Shown here in pieces: positions 6,830-17,060 of a stretch of 64,000 bases of DNA; within the stretch, counting starts at the first letter, position 1, and each line of letters begins with the position of its first letter. A program made the position numbers and the translations under genes. Where the stretch lies: the NCBI GenBank assembly GCA_015075635.1, contig JABTUA010000001.1, positions 1,302,001 through 1,366,000 on the forward strand, given 5' to 3'. Under the pieces are notes generated by a model. That model was given only the letters and a program-made list of their open reading frames with translations, made no database searches and was not told where the DNA came from. The stretch is from Polyangiaceae bacterium. Lineage in GTDB: Bacteria; Myxococcota_A; Polyangia; Polyangiales; Polyangiaceae.

Positions 6830-8719
6830 TCAGAACCGCACCGTCGCGTCCAGCCGCGCGCCCTCGAAGGGCGGGTAGATGCGACACACGCCGCCCACGC
6901 AGCGGAGCGACCCCCGGCGCTGACCCACGAAGGCACCCACGCTGGAGGACTGCGTGATCTTGTAGGTGAGCTGGCCGTTGTAATACATGTCCGGCACCGA
7001 GGGGTTGGTGCTGTACTCGACGCCGAACGCGGCGGACAGGTGCGGGGACCAGTCCACGCCCGTGATGTGCTGGCCCTCGAACCACGGATCTTCCGGGCCG
7101 CCCACCACCTGGTGCCGGCGCCGGTGCCAGCCCTGGAGCTGGAGCGAGAACGGCCCACCCAGCCAGCGGATCACGTCGTAGCGCGCGTAGGTCTCCTGGT
7201 AATAGAGGTTGGTCTGGGCGCCGTTCGGCAGCGCGATGGCCTCCTCAGCCTCGTCGATGCGGGCGCCGACCGTCAGGTTCGCGCGGCTCTTGCGCTTCTG
7301 CGCCGTGATCTCCATGCCCGAGGCGAGATCCCAGACCCGGTTCAAGTTCGCGTCGCTGGTCTCGCAGCTCTCGTTCAGCGCGCGCTCCGCCCAGGTCCGG
7401 TAGTGCCCGACCCAGGCGAACACGCTCTCGTCCTTGCTCAGGTGCACGTCGCCCTTCAGCCGCCCGCCGGTCACGCAGGTGTTGAAGCCCTCGAACTCGG
7501 TGTCGATCCAGAAGGCCTCGGTGGTGGGCGGCGCGCTGTACTGCACCAACGAGAACTCCCTGGCGCGGGCCGTGTCCACGTTGGCCGCCAGCGCGAAGAA
7601 GCGCCGGTAGTGCTTGCCCTCGAACATCAGCGTCACCGGATCCTCGATCAGCGTCAGCGCGGCGTAGACCGCGTAGCCCTTCTTGCCGTCGAGCAGCTCC
7701 CGGTTCGAGCTGGTGCGGTCGCGGTCCGCGTCGTCCAGGCTCTGCACCGCGACCTCGACGTAGCCGTCCCCGGAGCCGTCGAAGTCGGCGATCTCCAGGG
7801 ATTGGCTGCCTGTCAGGACGGTGTCGGCCTGGCGCACCACGTCGGAGGTCAGCGGATCCTGCCGGCGCAGGAACGACGCCTGAGTGCCGAGCTTCAGCCC
7901 CTTCGGCATGATCTCGATCTGCGTCGCGACGAGGCGGTCCGGCGCGTAACTCGGCGATGCTGGCAGGAAATCCGTCTCCACCGCCCGGGGCATGCCGGCC
8001 TCGGTCGCCGCGACCCAGCTCGGCGTGACGTCGCTCGTCACCCCGAGGTAGCGACCGCTCGACTCGTCGATGCGCAGCGGGTTCATCTCGCCGCCCAGGG
8101 CCGAGAGCCGGAGCTTCAGGGGACCCGCGTTGATGCGGCCGGTCACGCGCGCCCCTCGCACCGTGGTGTCGCTGGCCAGCTCGTCCATCTTGCGCACGCT
8201 GAGCACGAAGCCGCGGCCGAGCGCCGCGTAGAAGTCCCCGAGCGTGACCTCGACGTCCCGCGTGGTGTAGCCGACGTAGTACTTCGACGGGTAGACCCAG
8301 TTGATGTAGCGGTTCGACAGCTCCGCGCCGGCCTCGTTGAATTTTTGGCGGAAGAGCTGCGCGTCGGAGATGCCGCCGCCCGCCGGCCGCGTCTCCACCA
8401 CGTCGAGCGCGATGGCCTCGGGGTAAGGCGAACGATAGAACCAGGCGTTGTCGATCCGCAGCCCGGCGGTGACCTTGCCCCAGGAGGCCTGGAGGTTCAG
8501 CCGGTTGTACCACATGCCCCAGTCGTCGTTGGCGCGCGTAGGCACGTCCAGCGGCCGAGAGTCGCGGTTGTCGAAGTTGTAGAGCACGCTCGTGGCGTTG
8601 GTGACGTCCAGGTGCACCTCGTCGTCGCCCAACTTGCCGGTCTCGATCGCGAGCGCAGACGAGGCGAGCGTGAGGACCAGCACTCCGCTCGCCGCGGCTC
8701 GAGGGATCCCGACGCGCAT
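6830..8719 (-). CDS. DUF6029-like outer-membrane beta-barrel protein
   Basis: A 629-residue exported protein with a cleavable signal ending SSALAIE. The rest is made of amphipathic strands and ends RLDATVRF, with the C-terminal Phe typical of outer-membrane barrels. Segments such as VTLGDFYAALGRGFVL followed by a ...GARVTGRINAG... strand are like DUF6029 proteins; this family call is from memory. Its gene starts 4 bp after the stop of a thioredoxin-like lipoprotein gene, so the two form an operon. The barrel may depend on the lipoprotein for disulfide handling, as it contains paired Cys residues in its second half (TCVTGG, SCETSD, CVGGVC). Confidence 0.68.
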   Translation of the reverse strand: MRVGIPRAAASGVLVLTLASSALAIETGKLGDDEVHLDVTNATSVLYNFDNRDSRPLDVPTRANDDWGMWYNRLNLQASWGKVTAGLRIDNAWFYRSPYPEAIALDVVETRPAGGGISDAQLFRQKFNEAGAELSNRYINWVYPSKYYVGYTTRDVEVTLGDFYAALGRGFVLSVRKMDELASDTTVRGARVTGRINAGPLKLRLSALGGEMNPLRIDESSGRYLGVTSDVTPSWVAATEAGMPRAVETDFLPASPSYAPDRLVATQIEIMPKGLKLGTQASFLRRQDPLTSDVVRQADTVLTGSQSLEIADFDGSGDGYVEVAVQSLDDADRDRTSSNRELLDGKKGYAVYAALTLIEDPVTLMFEGKHYRRFFALAANVDTARAREFSLVQYSAPPTTEAFWIDTEFEGFNTCVTGGRLKGDVHLSKDESVFAWVGHYRTWAERALNESCETSDANLNRVWDLASGMEITAQKRKSRANLTVGARIDEAEEAIALPNGAQTNLYYQETYARYDVIRWLGGPFSLQLQGWHRRRHQVVGGPEDPWFEGQHITGVDWSPHLSAAFGVEYSTNPSVPDMYYNGQLTYKITQSSSVGAFVGQRRGSLRCVGGVCRIYPPFEGARLDATVRF

Positions 8720-8723
8720 GCCG

Positions 8724-9431
8724 CTACTTCCCGCGCTTCTCGAGCTCGCCCTCGACGAACGGCCAGATCACCGCGCCTTTGTCGCCGGTGGTGCCGAACA
8801 GCACCTTCATGGTCTTGGCGTCCACCACCAGGTTGAGGGGCGCGGTCTGATCCACGCCGAAGGTGCCGCCCAGCTGATTCTCCGGGTCGAGCACGAACGG
8901 GAAGTCCGTCTCGTAGGTCTTGGCCCAGCTCACCAGGTGCTTCTCCTGGGCCGGGTTGAAGCTGCCGTCCTCGAACAGCGCGCTCAAGACCACGAAGCCG
9001 CGCGGCGCGAGGGCCGCCGCGTGCTCGCCGAGGGAGGGGTTGGAGCCCGTGCCCTCGTGCTCGTTCTTGCAGGCGCCGCACCAGCCCGCCGCGGTGTTGA
9101 AGAGCAGGATCTCGTGCCCCTTCGTTCCGTCCGGATCGTAGAAGTCCGAGAGTTTGATGGGCACGAGCTTGGCCGGGTCGTAGCCCTCCGCCTTCGGGTT
9201 CAACCAACCCTTCTGGAAGCTGATGTCGGCGATGGGCAGCGCGTCGCTGATGCTCTTCGCGTAGGGGCCGCTCGGGTAGCCCGCCGTCGTGCCCGCGTCG
9301 TCCTCGAGCAGGTAGGCCGGGATGTCGGGACGGTTGGTCCCGCAGGCGCTGCCCAGGAGCGCAACTGCAGCGGTGAGCACGAGCCGACTCGACCTTCGCT
9401 GTCTTGGTACGGGCAGCTCTCGGCTCGCCAC
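8724..9431 (-). CDS. Thioredoxin-like (TlpA/peroxiredoxin-type) lipoprotein
   Basis: About 235 residues: a basic n-region with RQRRSSR, lipobox LLGSACG, then a thioredoxin fold with the redox motif WCGAC in FNTAAGWCGACKNEHEG and the later strand-turn ...TAPLNLVVDAKTM..., where the cis-Pro is expected. It should act outside the cytoplasm as a thiol oxidoreductase. The GTG at 9431 is preferred because it gives a normal-length signal; the frame is open further upstream (to 9725) but that part reads as non-coding. It is transcribed with the barrel gene downstream (4-bp gap). A 167-bp gap separates it from the upstream lipoprotein gene on the same strand. Confidence 0.85.
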   Translation of the reverse strand: MASRELPVPRQRRSSRLVLTAAVALLGSACGTNRPDIPAYLLEDDAGTTAGYPSGPYAKSISDALPIADISFQKGWLNPKAEGYDPAKLVPIKLSDFYDPDGTKGHEILLFNTAAGWCGACKNEHEGTGSNPSLGEHAAALAPRGFVVLSALFEDGSFNPAQEKHLVSWAKTYETDFPFVLDPENQLGGTFGVDQTAPLNLVVDAKTMKVLFGTTGDKGAVIWPFVEGELEKRGK

Positions 9432-9598
9432 CAAGGCCGAGACCCACGAGAATGCCGGCGAGGCCGGCGCACTCCCGTTGCCAGGTGGGACCGTTCGCGC
9501 GGCGCCCCCTGAGCGGGTATCAGCAAGGCCCCCTGGGAACGCGCCGCGCAACAGCCAGCGCGGGGCGCATCCGAGCGCAGATTGAGTCCACCGTCCCA

Positions 9599-10585
9599 TC
9601 ACTTCTTCTTGACGCCGAACACGCTGAGGGACGGGACGCCCTCGCCGTCGTTGGTCACCACGCTCTTGCCGTCCGCGCTCACCTTGCCTCCGCTGACCTT
9701 CGCCCAGCCCCCGTAGGGCGCCCACCAGCCCTCGCTCGCCGTCACGCCGTGGATCCAGAACTCGACCTCGGTGCCGGCGGGCCAGCCCGGGGTGTTCGGC
9801 ACGCTCAGCGTGGCGTGGGGGCAGAAATCGCTCTCGATGGGCGTCGTGCCCACCAAGATCTCGAAGCCGGCGGCCGAATCCACCGCCGGCGGAGCCTTGG
9901 CCATGGGCAGCTCCACCGCACGGAATTTCTGGAGCTCCTCGGTGTCGAAGGTCAGCTCGTCGAACTTGATCTTGGTGCCAGCAGCCAGCGTGAGGGTCAC
10001 CCCGTTGCTGGTGGCCGAGCTGCCGCCCGCGAGCGCCACACCCTGCGCGGGATCGGGCAGCTTGGCGGTGACGACGTCACCGAGCGCGTATTTGGAGACA
10101 TTGGTCGGCAGGAGCTGCGCGAAGCGCACGTAGCCGATGCCGTCACCGTACTTGAACGCGGGGCGTTTGAAGGTGGTGCCCGCGTCCGGCAAGATCCCGG
10201 GAATGCAGAGCCCGCTCGTCTTGTCCGGGTTGCACACGACGCCCTGGTCGGTCGTGCTGCCGTACAGGCAGACGTCCAAACCGCACACCTGCGCGGGCAC
10301 GCCGGCCGCAGGAGCCCCAGCGAGATCGAGCACCGTGCCGGTGACCTCCTCGATGGCATGATCGGTGTCGCTCGAGGGGAAGCCGGGCGCCTCCGCGCAG
10401 CTCGCGCCACCTCCGCTGCCCGCGCTACCGCCGCCGCCGCCGGCGCCGCCGGTGACCGTGCCGCCGCTGCCGCCGGAGCCGCCGCTGCCGCCGCTGCCGG
10501 CGGCGCCGCCGTCGTCGCCGCCGCAGGCGACCGAGCCGAGTGCGCTGAGAGCCAGGACTGCCGATGCGATTCGAAGCGAAGTCAT
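9599..10585 (-). CDS. Gly/Ser-linker lipoprotein, carboxypeptidase-regulatory-like
   Basis: A 328-residue lipoprotein. AAGGGA lies upstream of the ATG at 10585, and the lipobox is ALGSVACG. A 40-residue linker of repeated GGSGGSGG type follows, common on myxobacterial surface lipoproteins. The folded part begins with EEVTGTVLDLAGAPAAGVP, the signature of a carboxypeptidase-regulatory-like beta sandwich (prealbumin-like fold), and continues with further beta-rich sequence. Four Cys residues lie between the sandwich and the next region (VCGLDVCLYG, VVCN, LCIPG). It is likely a structural or surface protein; no enzyme motif is seen. Confidence 0.8.
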   Translation of the reverse strand: MTSLRIASAVLALSALGSVACGGDDGGAAGSGGSGGSGGSGGTVTGGAGGGGGSAGSGGGASCAEAPGFPSSDTDHAIEEVTGTVLDLAGAPAAGVPAQVCGLDVCLYGSTTDQGVVCNPDKTSGLCIPGILPDAGTTFKRPAFKYGDGIGYVRFAQLLPTNVSKYALGDVVTAKLPDPAQGVALAGGSSATSNGVTLTLAAGTKIKFDELTFDTEELQKFRAVELPMAKAPPAVDSAAGFEILVGTTPIESDFCPHATLSVPNTPGWPAGTEVEFWIHGVTASEGWWAPYGGWAKVSGGKVSADGKSVVTNDGEGVPSLSVFGVKKK

Positions 10586-10765
10586 GCTGATTCCCTTGAC
10601 GCGCTCGCGCACGGACCCTTGCGCGCGCGGCCGCGCCGGATCTTTACCAGAGGCCCGACGCTTGACCAGGGCTGGCGGGGTGCTGCCGCCTGATTTCGGC
10701 TGATTTTCAGCGAGCCGGTCTGGTTTGTGGCTCCGGCTGCCGGGGGGTACGCTTCTCACCGTCGC

Positions 10766-11353
10766 ATGAGGCTCTCGGTCGCACCCAACCGGCCGGCGCG
10801 CGTGCAGGCTTCGACCGTGCGCGTGCGTCAGGCGTTCGCCGAGGCGCGCTTCGGCGAGCACGCTCCGGAGCGGCTGCGCCGGGCAGCGAGCCCCGAGCTC
10901 CGGGCCCTGCTCGCGTCCAAGGACTCACCGCCCGGAGGCTGGGTCCCGTTTGCGCTGTTCGTCGAGGTCAACCAGCTCGTCGATCGCCAGTTCGGCAGCG
11001 GCGATGGCAGCTTGATCTGGGAGTCTGGGCGCTTCGCCGCTTCCCACAACGCGGGCGTGTGGAAGAGCTTGATCATGCGTCACGTCACGCCGGGCATGCT
11101 GGTCGGCCTGGCGAGCAGCCTGTGGAGCAAGCACTACGAAGGCGGGCGGCTGGTGAGCCGCTCGGCAGGCGGCAACACCTTGATGGTCAGCATCGTGGAC
11201 TTCCCCGAGCCGCACCCGGCGCACTGCAAGGCCATCGGCGGCTGGATGCTCGGCTCCATCGAGCTAGGCCCGCGCAAGAACCCGGCGGTGCAGGAGCTCG
11301 CCTGTCGCGCGAACGGCGCGGCCATCTGCGAGTTCAGGTTGACCTGGACCTAA
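10766..11353 (+). CDS. V4R / haem-NO-binding-like small protein
   Basis: About 195 residues. The C-terminal half has the pattern of V4R-type domains: a helix with WSKHYEGG, strands NTLMVSIVDFPEPH, helix AIGGWMLGSIELG, and the closing CRANGAAICEFRLTW, where V4R proteins keep two Cys and an aromatic. Relatives in myxobacteria often bind small hydrophobic ligands or act as signalling modules; the ligand here is unknown. ATG at 10766 was chosen over ATG at 10727 because protein-like sequence starts there; neither has a strong ribosome-binding site. It is convergent with the next gene, whose stop is 2 bp away. Confidence 0.7.
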   Translation: MRLSVAPNRPARVQASTVRVRQAFAEARFGEHAPERLRRAASPELRALLASKDSPPGGWVPFALFVEVNQLVDRQFGSGDGSLIWESGRFAASHNAGVWKSLIMRHVTPGMLVGLASSLWSKHYEGGRLVSRSAGGNTLMVSIVDFPEPHPAHCKAIGGWMLGSIELGPRKNPAVQELACRANGAAICEFRLTWT

Positions 11354-11354
11354 T

Positions 11355-13523
11355 TTAGAACAAAACGCCCAAGTACCAGCGGAGGATCTGCGCCGTGCTC
11401 GTCTCCGTCGAGCCGGGGCCGAGTCCCTGCTCGATCTGCTGGGCCTCGACCTCCTGGTAACCCAGGCCGCCCATCGGGAAGAGCACGCCCCACTGCAGCA
11501 TGGTGTAGAAGCCGCCGGGCTTGTCGTGGTTGTCGTTCAGCGAGCCGTCCTTCGACTGGTAGTAGAGCGAGAGGTCGAGCTCGATGCCGAGATCGCGCTT
11601 GTGTCCCGGCGTCTGGACGAACTCGCTGGCGCGCGTCCAGATCCCCGCGAAGCCGCCGCCGAAGCGCTGGCCGCTGGGCTCGCGGATGAAGTCGTACTCG
11701 ACGCTGGGCCGGAAGTAGTAGGTGCCCTGCACCCGCGAGAGCAGGTTCCGGTGGAGGATCAGGTCCACCTTGTAGTTCGGGTGGAAGCGGAAGGTGCTGA
11801 TGGTGTCGTCGCCCTGCTGCGGCTGCAGCCCGTTCCAGCCCGGTGAGAGGCCGCCCGCGCCGCTGATGGGGCCGAACACGTCTGGATCGCCCGAGGCCCA
11901 GCCGGTCTTGAACTCGAGCTTCAGTCGGTCTTCGACCAGCTTCTGCTCGATCTCCGCGGCGTAGCCCCACTGCTCGATCTTGCGGCCGTTCACCGCGTCG
12001 TCGGGCGTGCTCTCGATGGATCCCTGGATGGTGACCGCCTCCGCCTCGAAGCGGAACTTCTTGTAGAGGAGCTGGATCCACAAGTCGGGGATCCACGCCG
12101 AAGCACCGCGGCGCACGTAGCCGGCGCCGAAGTTCTCGGTGGGACAGCCCAGCGTCGGGGCGCCGGTTCCGCACTGGCCGGTTCCGCCCTCGTTGGCGAT
12201 GAGCTGGCGGCGATGCACCACGTAGGCGCCGCCGTTCAGGACCAGGTTGCCCTGCGCCAGCGCCAGCTTGGTGAGCTCCGGGTTCTTGCGGCGCGCGAGG
12301 ACGAACACGTACTGATCCACGTCGTCGAGCTGCCCCATGTCGTAGGGCTGGGCCTGCGGCTGGTTCAGCGAGTCGCTGGTCTGCCCTTCGTTGGCGAAGT
12401 CCCAGGCGGCGCCCAGGTACAGATCCAACGACTTCAGCCCCGTCACGAACATGATGCGGTCGTTCGTGGTCTGGTAGTCGTCGTCCGGCCCGTCGCCGGC
12501 GTTGGCCAGGATGCCCAGGCCCCAGTGGCTGGGCATGCGTCCGAAGCGCAGCTGGCCGACCGGCGTCATGTACTCCGCCCACACGCGCTTGACCCGGATG
12601 CTGTCACGGAAGCTGTTGCGCCCGTCGCTGGGCGGCGCCTGCGTGTTGTCGAAGGCGCCGATGGGGTTGTAGCCGCTGCGCTTGTTGACCACGTAGCCCG
12701 TCGCGCCCGGGGAGTTCGAGTAGCCCTCCGGCGTGGAGCCCAGCACCAAGTTGTCGAGCAGGTCGATCTGCGACAGGACGCGCAGGTTGTCCGAGACGTG
12801 CAGCTCCGGGTTCAGCCGAAAGCGCATGTTGGCGCCGGCCTGCGTCTTGTTCTTGCAGGGGTAGAGCCCCTCGCGCGGATCGTCGCTGGCCGACGAGGAC
12901 TCGGCGGACTCGTCCCCGGTGCAGAGCGCCGGCCCGAACGAGCCGCCCGTCCGAGAGTTGTAGTGGTTGTCGCTCGGCAGCGGCCAGAGCGCGGTGTTCG
13001 GCGGGTCCACGCGGCCGAGCGAGAAGTTGTGGAACAGCTCAGCGCGCAGCCGGTAGTAGCCGTGGATCTCGAAGATGGGCCGCGCGTGGGACCACCAGTC
13101 TTCGGCGTAGATCTCGTCGGACGTCTTGGCGCGCTTCTGCGCCGCCGCCGGCTCCTTGCCTTGCTTCTCGAGCGCCGCAGCGTCCGTCGCCGGTTGCGGC
13201 CACATCGGCATCGGCCCGAAGCCTCCTGGCGCTGGCGTCGGAGTGACGCCCTCACCGCCTGGTCCCTTGCCGGTGGTGGGCGGCTTCGCCGGCGGCTCTT
13301 CTTCTTCCTCACCCTCGGGACTGGGCGGCGGTTCGGGCTCCTCCGCTGCGGGCTGCTCGGCAGCCGCGGGCTTGGCACCTGGCGGCTTCGGCGGAGCCGG
13401 CGCGGGCTTGGCAGCGGGCGCTGGCGCAGGCTTCGGTGGCGCTGGTGCCGGCGCTTGCGCTTGCGCCAGGGCGCTCGTCACGACCCAGCTCAGAGACAAA
13501 AGGAAGGCGGATCGCTTGAGCAT
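11355..13523 (-). CDS. TIGR04551-like outer-membrane protein with Pro/Ala-rich N-terminus
   Basis: A 722-residue protein: signal peptide (ending about ALAQAQA), about 110 residues of Pro/Ala/Lys and acidic low-complexity sequence, then a long barrel-like part starting near EDWWSHARPIFEIHGYYRL. Strands such as LGRVDPPNTALWPL and VKRVWAEYMTPVGQLRFGRM and the terminal RWYLGVLF support an outer-membrane barrel. The layout matches what I recall of TIGR04551, a family largely confined to deltaproteobacteria and myxobacteria. The Pro-rich arm may cross the periplasm or peptidoglycan. A clear sigma70-like promoter lies just upstream (13540-13569). Confidence 0.72.
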   Translation of the reverse strand: MLKRSAFLLSLSWVVTSALAQAQAPAPAPPKPAPAPAAKPAPAPPKPPGAKPAAAEQPAAEEPEPPPSPEGEEEEEPPAKPPTTGKGPGGEGVTPTPAPGGFGPMPMWPQPATDAAALEKQGKEPAAAQKRAKTSDEIYAEDWWSHARPIFEIHGYYRLRAELFHNFSLGRVDPPNTALWPLPSDNHYNSRTGGSFGPALCTGDESAESSSASDDPREGLYPCKNKTQAGANMRFRLNPELHVSDNLRVLSQIDLLDNLVLGSTPEGYSNSPGATGYVVNKRSGYNPIGAFDNTQAPPSDGRNSFRDSIRVKRVWAEYMTPVGQLRFGRMPSHWGLGILANAGDGPDDDYQTTNDRIMFVTGLKSLDLYLGAAWDFANEGQTSDSLNQPQAQPYDMGQLDDVDQYVFVLARRKNPELTKLALAQGNLVLNGGAYVVHRRQLIANEGGTGQCGTGAPTLGCPTENFGAGYVRRGASAWIPDLWIQLLYKKFRFEAEAVTIQGSIESTPDDAVNGRKIEQWGYAAEIEQKLVEDRLKLEFKTGWASGDPDVFGPISGAGGLSPGWNGLQPQQGDDTISTFRFHPNYKVDLILHRNLLSRVQGTYYFRPSVEYDFIREPSGQRFGGGFAGIWTRASEFVQTPGHKRDLGIELDLSLYYQSKDGSLNDNHDKPGGFYTMLQWGVLFPMGGLGYQEVEAQQIEQGLGPGSTETSTAQILRWYLGVLF

Positions 13524-13539
13524 TCGACGGCCGGCCGTG

Positions 13540-13569
13540 GCTATCGCACGCGCCCGGGAAGACTGTCAA
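13540..13569 (-). promoter_or_regulatory. Sigma70-type promoter of the TIGR04551-like gene
   Basis: On the minus strand TTGACA (13569-13564) is followed after 18 bases by GATAGC (13545-13540), 17 bases before the ATG at 13523. The -35 box is perfect and the -10 box weak. The short leader leaves little room for other control. Confidence 0.5.
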
Positions 13570-13601
13570 CGACGCACTTTTTCCGAAGCCTTTCGCGAGC
13601 C

Positions 13602-14759
<1,158 letters not shown>

Positions 14760-14893
14760 GGACGAGAGGATAGCGTGGACGGCTCCGGCCTCGAAAATCT
14801 CGGGCTTTGTCTGTCGATCATGGCCGTTGCGAAATGCTGGCGGGGTATGCGAGCCTTGGCTTCGCTGAGGGTGAACCCCCTCGGTGTCGGAGG

Positions 14894-16447
14894 ATGATTC
14901 CGTTGCCGCTGCCCCTCGTCGCGCTCCCCGCTGCCCGCTTCCGCCCAAGCACCTCCCACCGCTCGCGCCGCATCGCCGGAGCGGTCGGAGCTGCCAGCGT
15001 GCTCGGCCTCGTCTTCGCTGCCGCACCGGCGCTGGCGCAGGACGCCGCCGACAAGGAGTTTTCGGTTCAGCGCTTCGACCCGGCGCCCGGGCCCCGTAAC
15101 TACTTCAGCACGCGCGGCGTGCGGACCGACGGCAAGATGGCGTGGAGCGCAGGGCTCTTCGTCAACTACGCCTGGAAGCCCTTCGTGGTGCGCAGCTGTT
15201 TCAGCGAGACGAACTGCGACGACCCGAACGCCAGCGGCATCGACGACCTCAAGGTCATCGAGAACCTGGTCACGGGCGACGCGCTGGCCTCGTTGACCCC
15301 GATCCCGCGCTTGCAGGTCGGGCTCAAAGTCCCCGTCACTTGGGTGAACGGCGATGGCATCGACGAGGGAGGCGTCGCCAAGCAGGGCGGCATCGACGCC
15401 GTCGGCATGGGCGACGCCACCCTGGAGGGCAAGTACCGCCTCCACGGCGAGCTCCGGGACCCCTTCGTGGTCGGCGTCGGGGCATGGTTCACCGGCCCCC
15501 TCGGGCGGGCGACCGCCAAGGACAACTACATCGGCGACGCTACGCCGACCGCGGGCATTCGCGGCATCTTCGACGGCGAGCAGGGCCCGTTCTCCTTCGG
15601 CGGCAACCTGGGCGCCGTGTATCGCGGCGAGGGGCGCGTGGGCTCCACCACTCTCGGACCGGAGTTCCGATACGGCGTGGGAGCGGGCTTCAAGGCGAGC
15701 CCGGTATTCCGCCTCGTGCTCGACGGCTTCGGCGGCACGAAGTTCAGCGCCAAGAACGGCACCAACAGCCTCGAGGCGGACCTTGGCGTGCAGATCATGC
15801 CGCTCGACTCTCCGTTCGTGATCTCGGCGGGCGTAGGCACCGGCCTGATCCAGGGTGTGGGCGTGCCGACCGTGCGCGCCTTCCTCGGCGTGATGTACGT
15901 GCACGAAGGCGGGGACAAGGACGGCGACGGGATCCCGGACGCGGACGACCAGTGTCCGACCATCGCCGGCACCGCAGAAGCGCAGGGCTGCCCCGCGGGT
16001 GCGCGCGACTCGGACGGCGACACCATCCCCGACGACGCCGACAAGTGTCCGAAGCAGCCGGAAGACCCGGATGGCTTCCAGGACTCCGACGGCTGCCCCG
16101 AGCTCGACAACGACGGTGACGGCGTAGCCGACGACCAGGACCGCTGCCCCGACAAGCCCGAGACCAAGAACGGCTTCAAGGACGACGACGGCTGCCCGGA
16201 CGAGCCCGATCGCGACAACGACGGCGTTCCGGACAAGCTCGACAAGTGCCCCGACGCTCCGGAGGACACCGACGGCTTCGAGGATACCGACGGCTGCCCC
16301 GATCCGGACAACGACAACGACGGCGTGCCGGACCAGCAGGACGAGTGCGGCGATCAGCCGGAGACCAAGAACGGCTACCAGGACGAGGACGGGTGCCCGG
16401 ACGAGGTTCCCGCGGACGACAAGAAGAAGGACAAGAAGAAGAAGTGA
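14894..16447 (+). CDS. OmpA-type barrel with thrombospondin type-3 repeats, lacking an OmpA domain
   Basis: A 517-residue exported protein. The signal peptide (GLVFAAAPALAQ) is preceded by a long n-region. A barrel of about 300 residues is followed by six or so Asp-rich calcium-binding type-3 repeats (DSDGDTIPDDADKCP, DNDGVPDKLDKCPDAPEDTD). In related proteins these repeats lead to an OmpA peptidoglycan-binding domain; here the protein ends with KKKDKKKK, so that domain is absent. The Lys tail might bind acidic wall polymers, which is speculation. The ATG at 14894 has GGAGG immediately before it. The next gene's GTG overlaps its stop (GTGA), so the two are coupled. Confidence 0.85.
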   Translation: MIPLPLPLVALPAARFRPSTSHRSRRIAGAVGAASVLGLVFAAAPALAQDAADKEFSVQRFDPAPGPRNYFSTRGVRTDGKMAWSAGLFVNYAWKPFVVRSCFSETNCDDPNASGIDDLKVIENLVTGDALASLTPIPRLQVGLKVPVTWVNGDGIDEGGVAKQGGIDAVGMGDATLEGKYRLHGELRDPFVVGVGAWFTGPLGRATAKDNYIGDATPTAGIRGIFDGEQGPFSFGGNLGAVYRGEGRVGSTTLGPEFRYGVGAGFKASPVFRLVLDGFGGTKFSAKNGTNSLEADLGVQIMPLDSPFVISAGVGTGLIQGVGVPTVRAFLGVMYVHEGGDKDGDGIPDADDQCPTIAGTAEAQGCPAGARDSDGDTIPDDADKCPKQPEDPDGFQDSDGCPELDNDGDGVADDQDRCPDKPETKNGFKDDDGCPDEPDRDNDGVPDKLDKCPDAPEDTDGFEDTDGCPDPDNDNDGVPDQQDECGDQPETKNGYQDEDGCPDEVPADDKKKDKKKK

Positions 16448-16992
16448 CCCAACGAAAGTGCTTCTCGCGTTGGGGGGGAGTGATCGTCGCCGTGGGGCTC
16501 GGCCTCGCGGCGATGGGCTGCGGCAAGATGGGACCGAGCCAGACCGGCGGCGCTGCGGAGCACTCGCTGGTCGGGGCTCCGGCGCCCCCCTTCGACCTCC
16601 CGGGCTACTCCGGCGGCGCGAAGAAGGTCGCGCTGTCCGACGGCGCCGGAAAAGTGATGCTGGTCGACTTCTGGGCGACCTGGTGCGAGCCGTGCAAGGA
16701 CTCGTTCCCGCACCACCAGGCGCTGGCGGAAAAATATGCCGGGCAGCTCGTGGTGGTCGGCATCAGCATCGACGACGAGCCGGGTGGTATCGCGGACTTC
16801 GCCAAGAAGAACGGCGCCAAGTTCGCCATCGGCTGGGACGAGGGACAGTCCGTCTCCGGGACCTATTCGCCGCCCACGATGCCGACCGCGTACCTCATCG
16901 ACAAGAGCGGCATCGTTCGTTACGTGCACGCTGGATTCCGCAAAGGCGACGAAGCCGAGATCGACGCGCATGTCGCCGACCTCTTGAAGTGA
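16444..16992 (+). CDS. TlpA/ResA-type thioredoxin lipoprotein
   Basis: A 182-residue periplasmic thiol-disulfide protein. The lipobox LAAMGCG is followed by an AhpC/TSA-type thioredoxin fold: LVGAPAPPFDLPGY, the active-site strand MLVDFWATWCEPCKD with redox motif CEPC, VVGISIDDEPGG, and the cis-Pro loop PPTMPTAYLIDKSG. It probably reduces or oxidises exported Cys-containing proteins; the adjacent TSP3 protein, which has many Cys in its repeats, is a natural candidate partner since the genes overlap by 4 bp (GTGA). GTG start; AAGAAGAAG just upstream may serve as the ribosome-binding site. Confidence 0.9.
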   Translation: MTQRKCFSRWGGVIVAVGLGLAAMGCGKMGPSQTGGAAEHSLVGAPAPPFDLPGYSGGAKKVALSDGAGKVMLVDFWATWCEPCKDSFPHHQALAEKYAGQLVVVGISIDDEPGGIADFAKKNGAKFAIGWDEGQSVSGTYSPPTMPTAYLIDKSGIVRYVHAGFRKGDEAEIDAHVADLLK

Positions 16993-17013
16993 GGTAAGCC
17001 CATGTAGGCGAAC

Positions 17014-17028
17014 GACCCATCTTGGGTC
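17014..17028 (+). terminator. Hairpin without a T tract after the TlpA gene
   Basis: GACCCA-TCT-TGGGTC is a perfect 6-bp stem, enclosed by a wider GTGAGG (16989) ... CCTCAC (17034) pair. There is no run of T, so it may be a weak or factor-aided terminator or only a transcript-stabilising hairpin. Confidence 0.3.
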
Positions 17029-17060
17029 GGCGTCCTCACTGAGCTACGCTGACGTTCAGC

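Noticed and set aside
10385-10520. GCC/GCCGCC-rich stretch as a non-coding microsatellite
   Set aside because: It is the Gly/Ser linker of the lipoprotein at 9599-10585, in frame and after a good lipobox.
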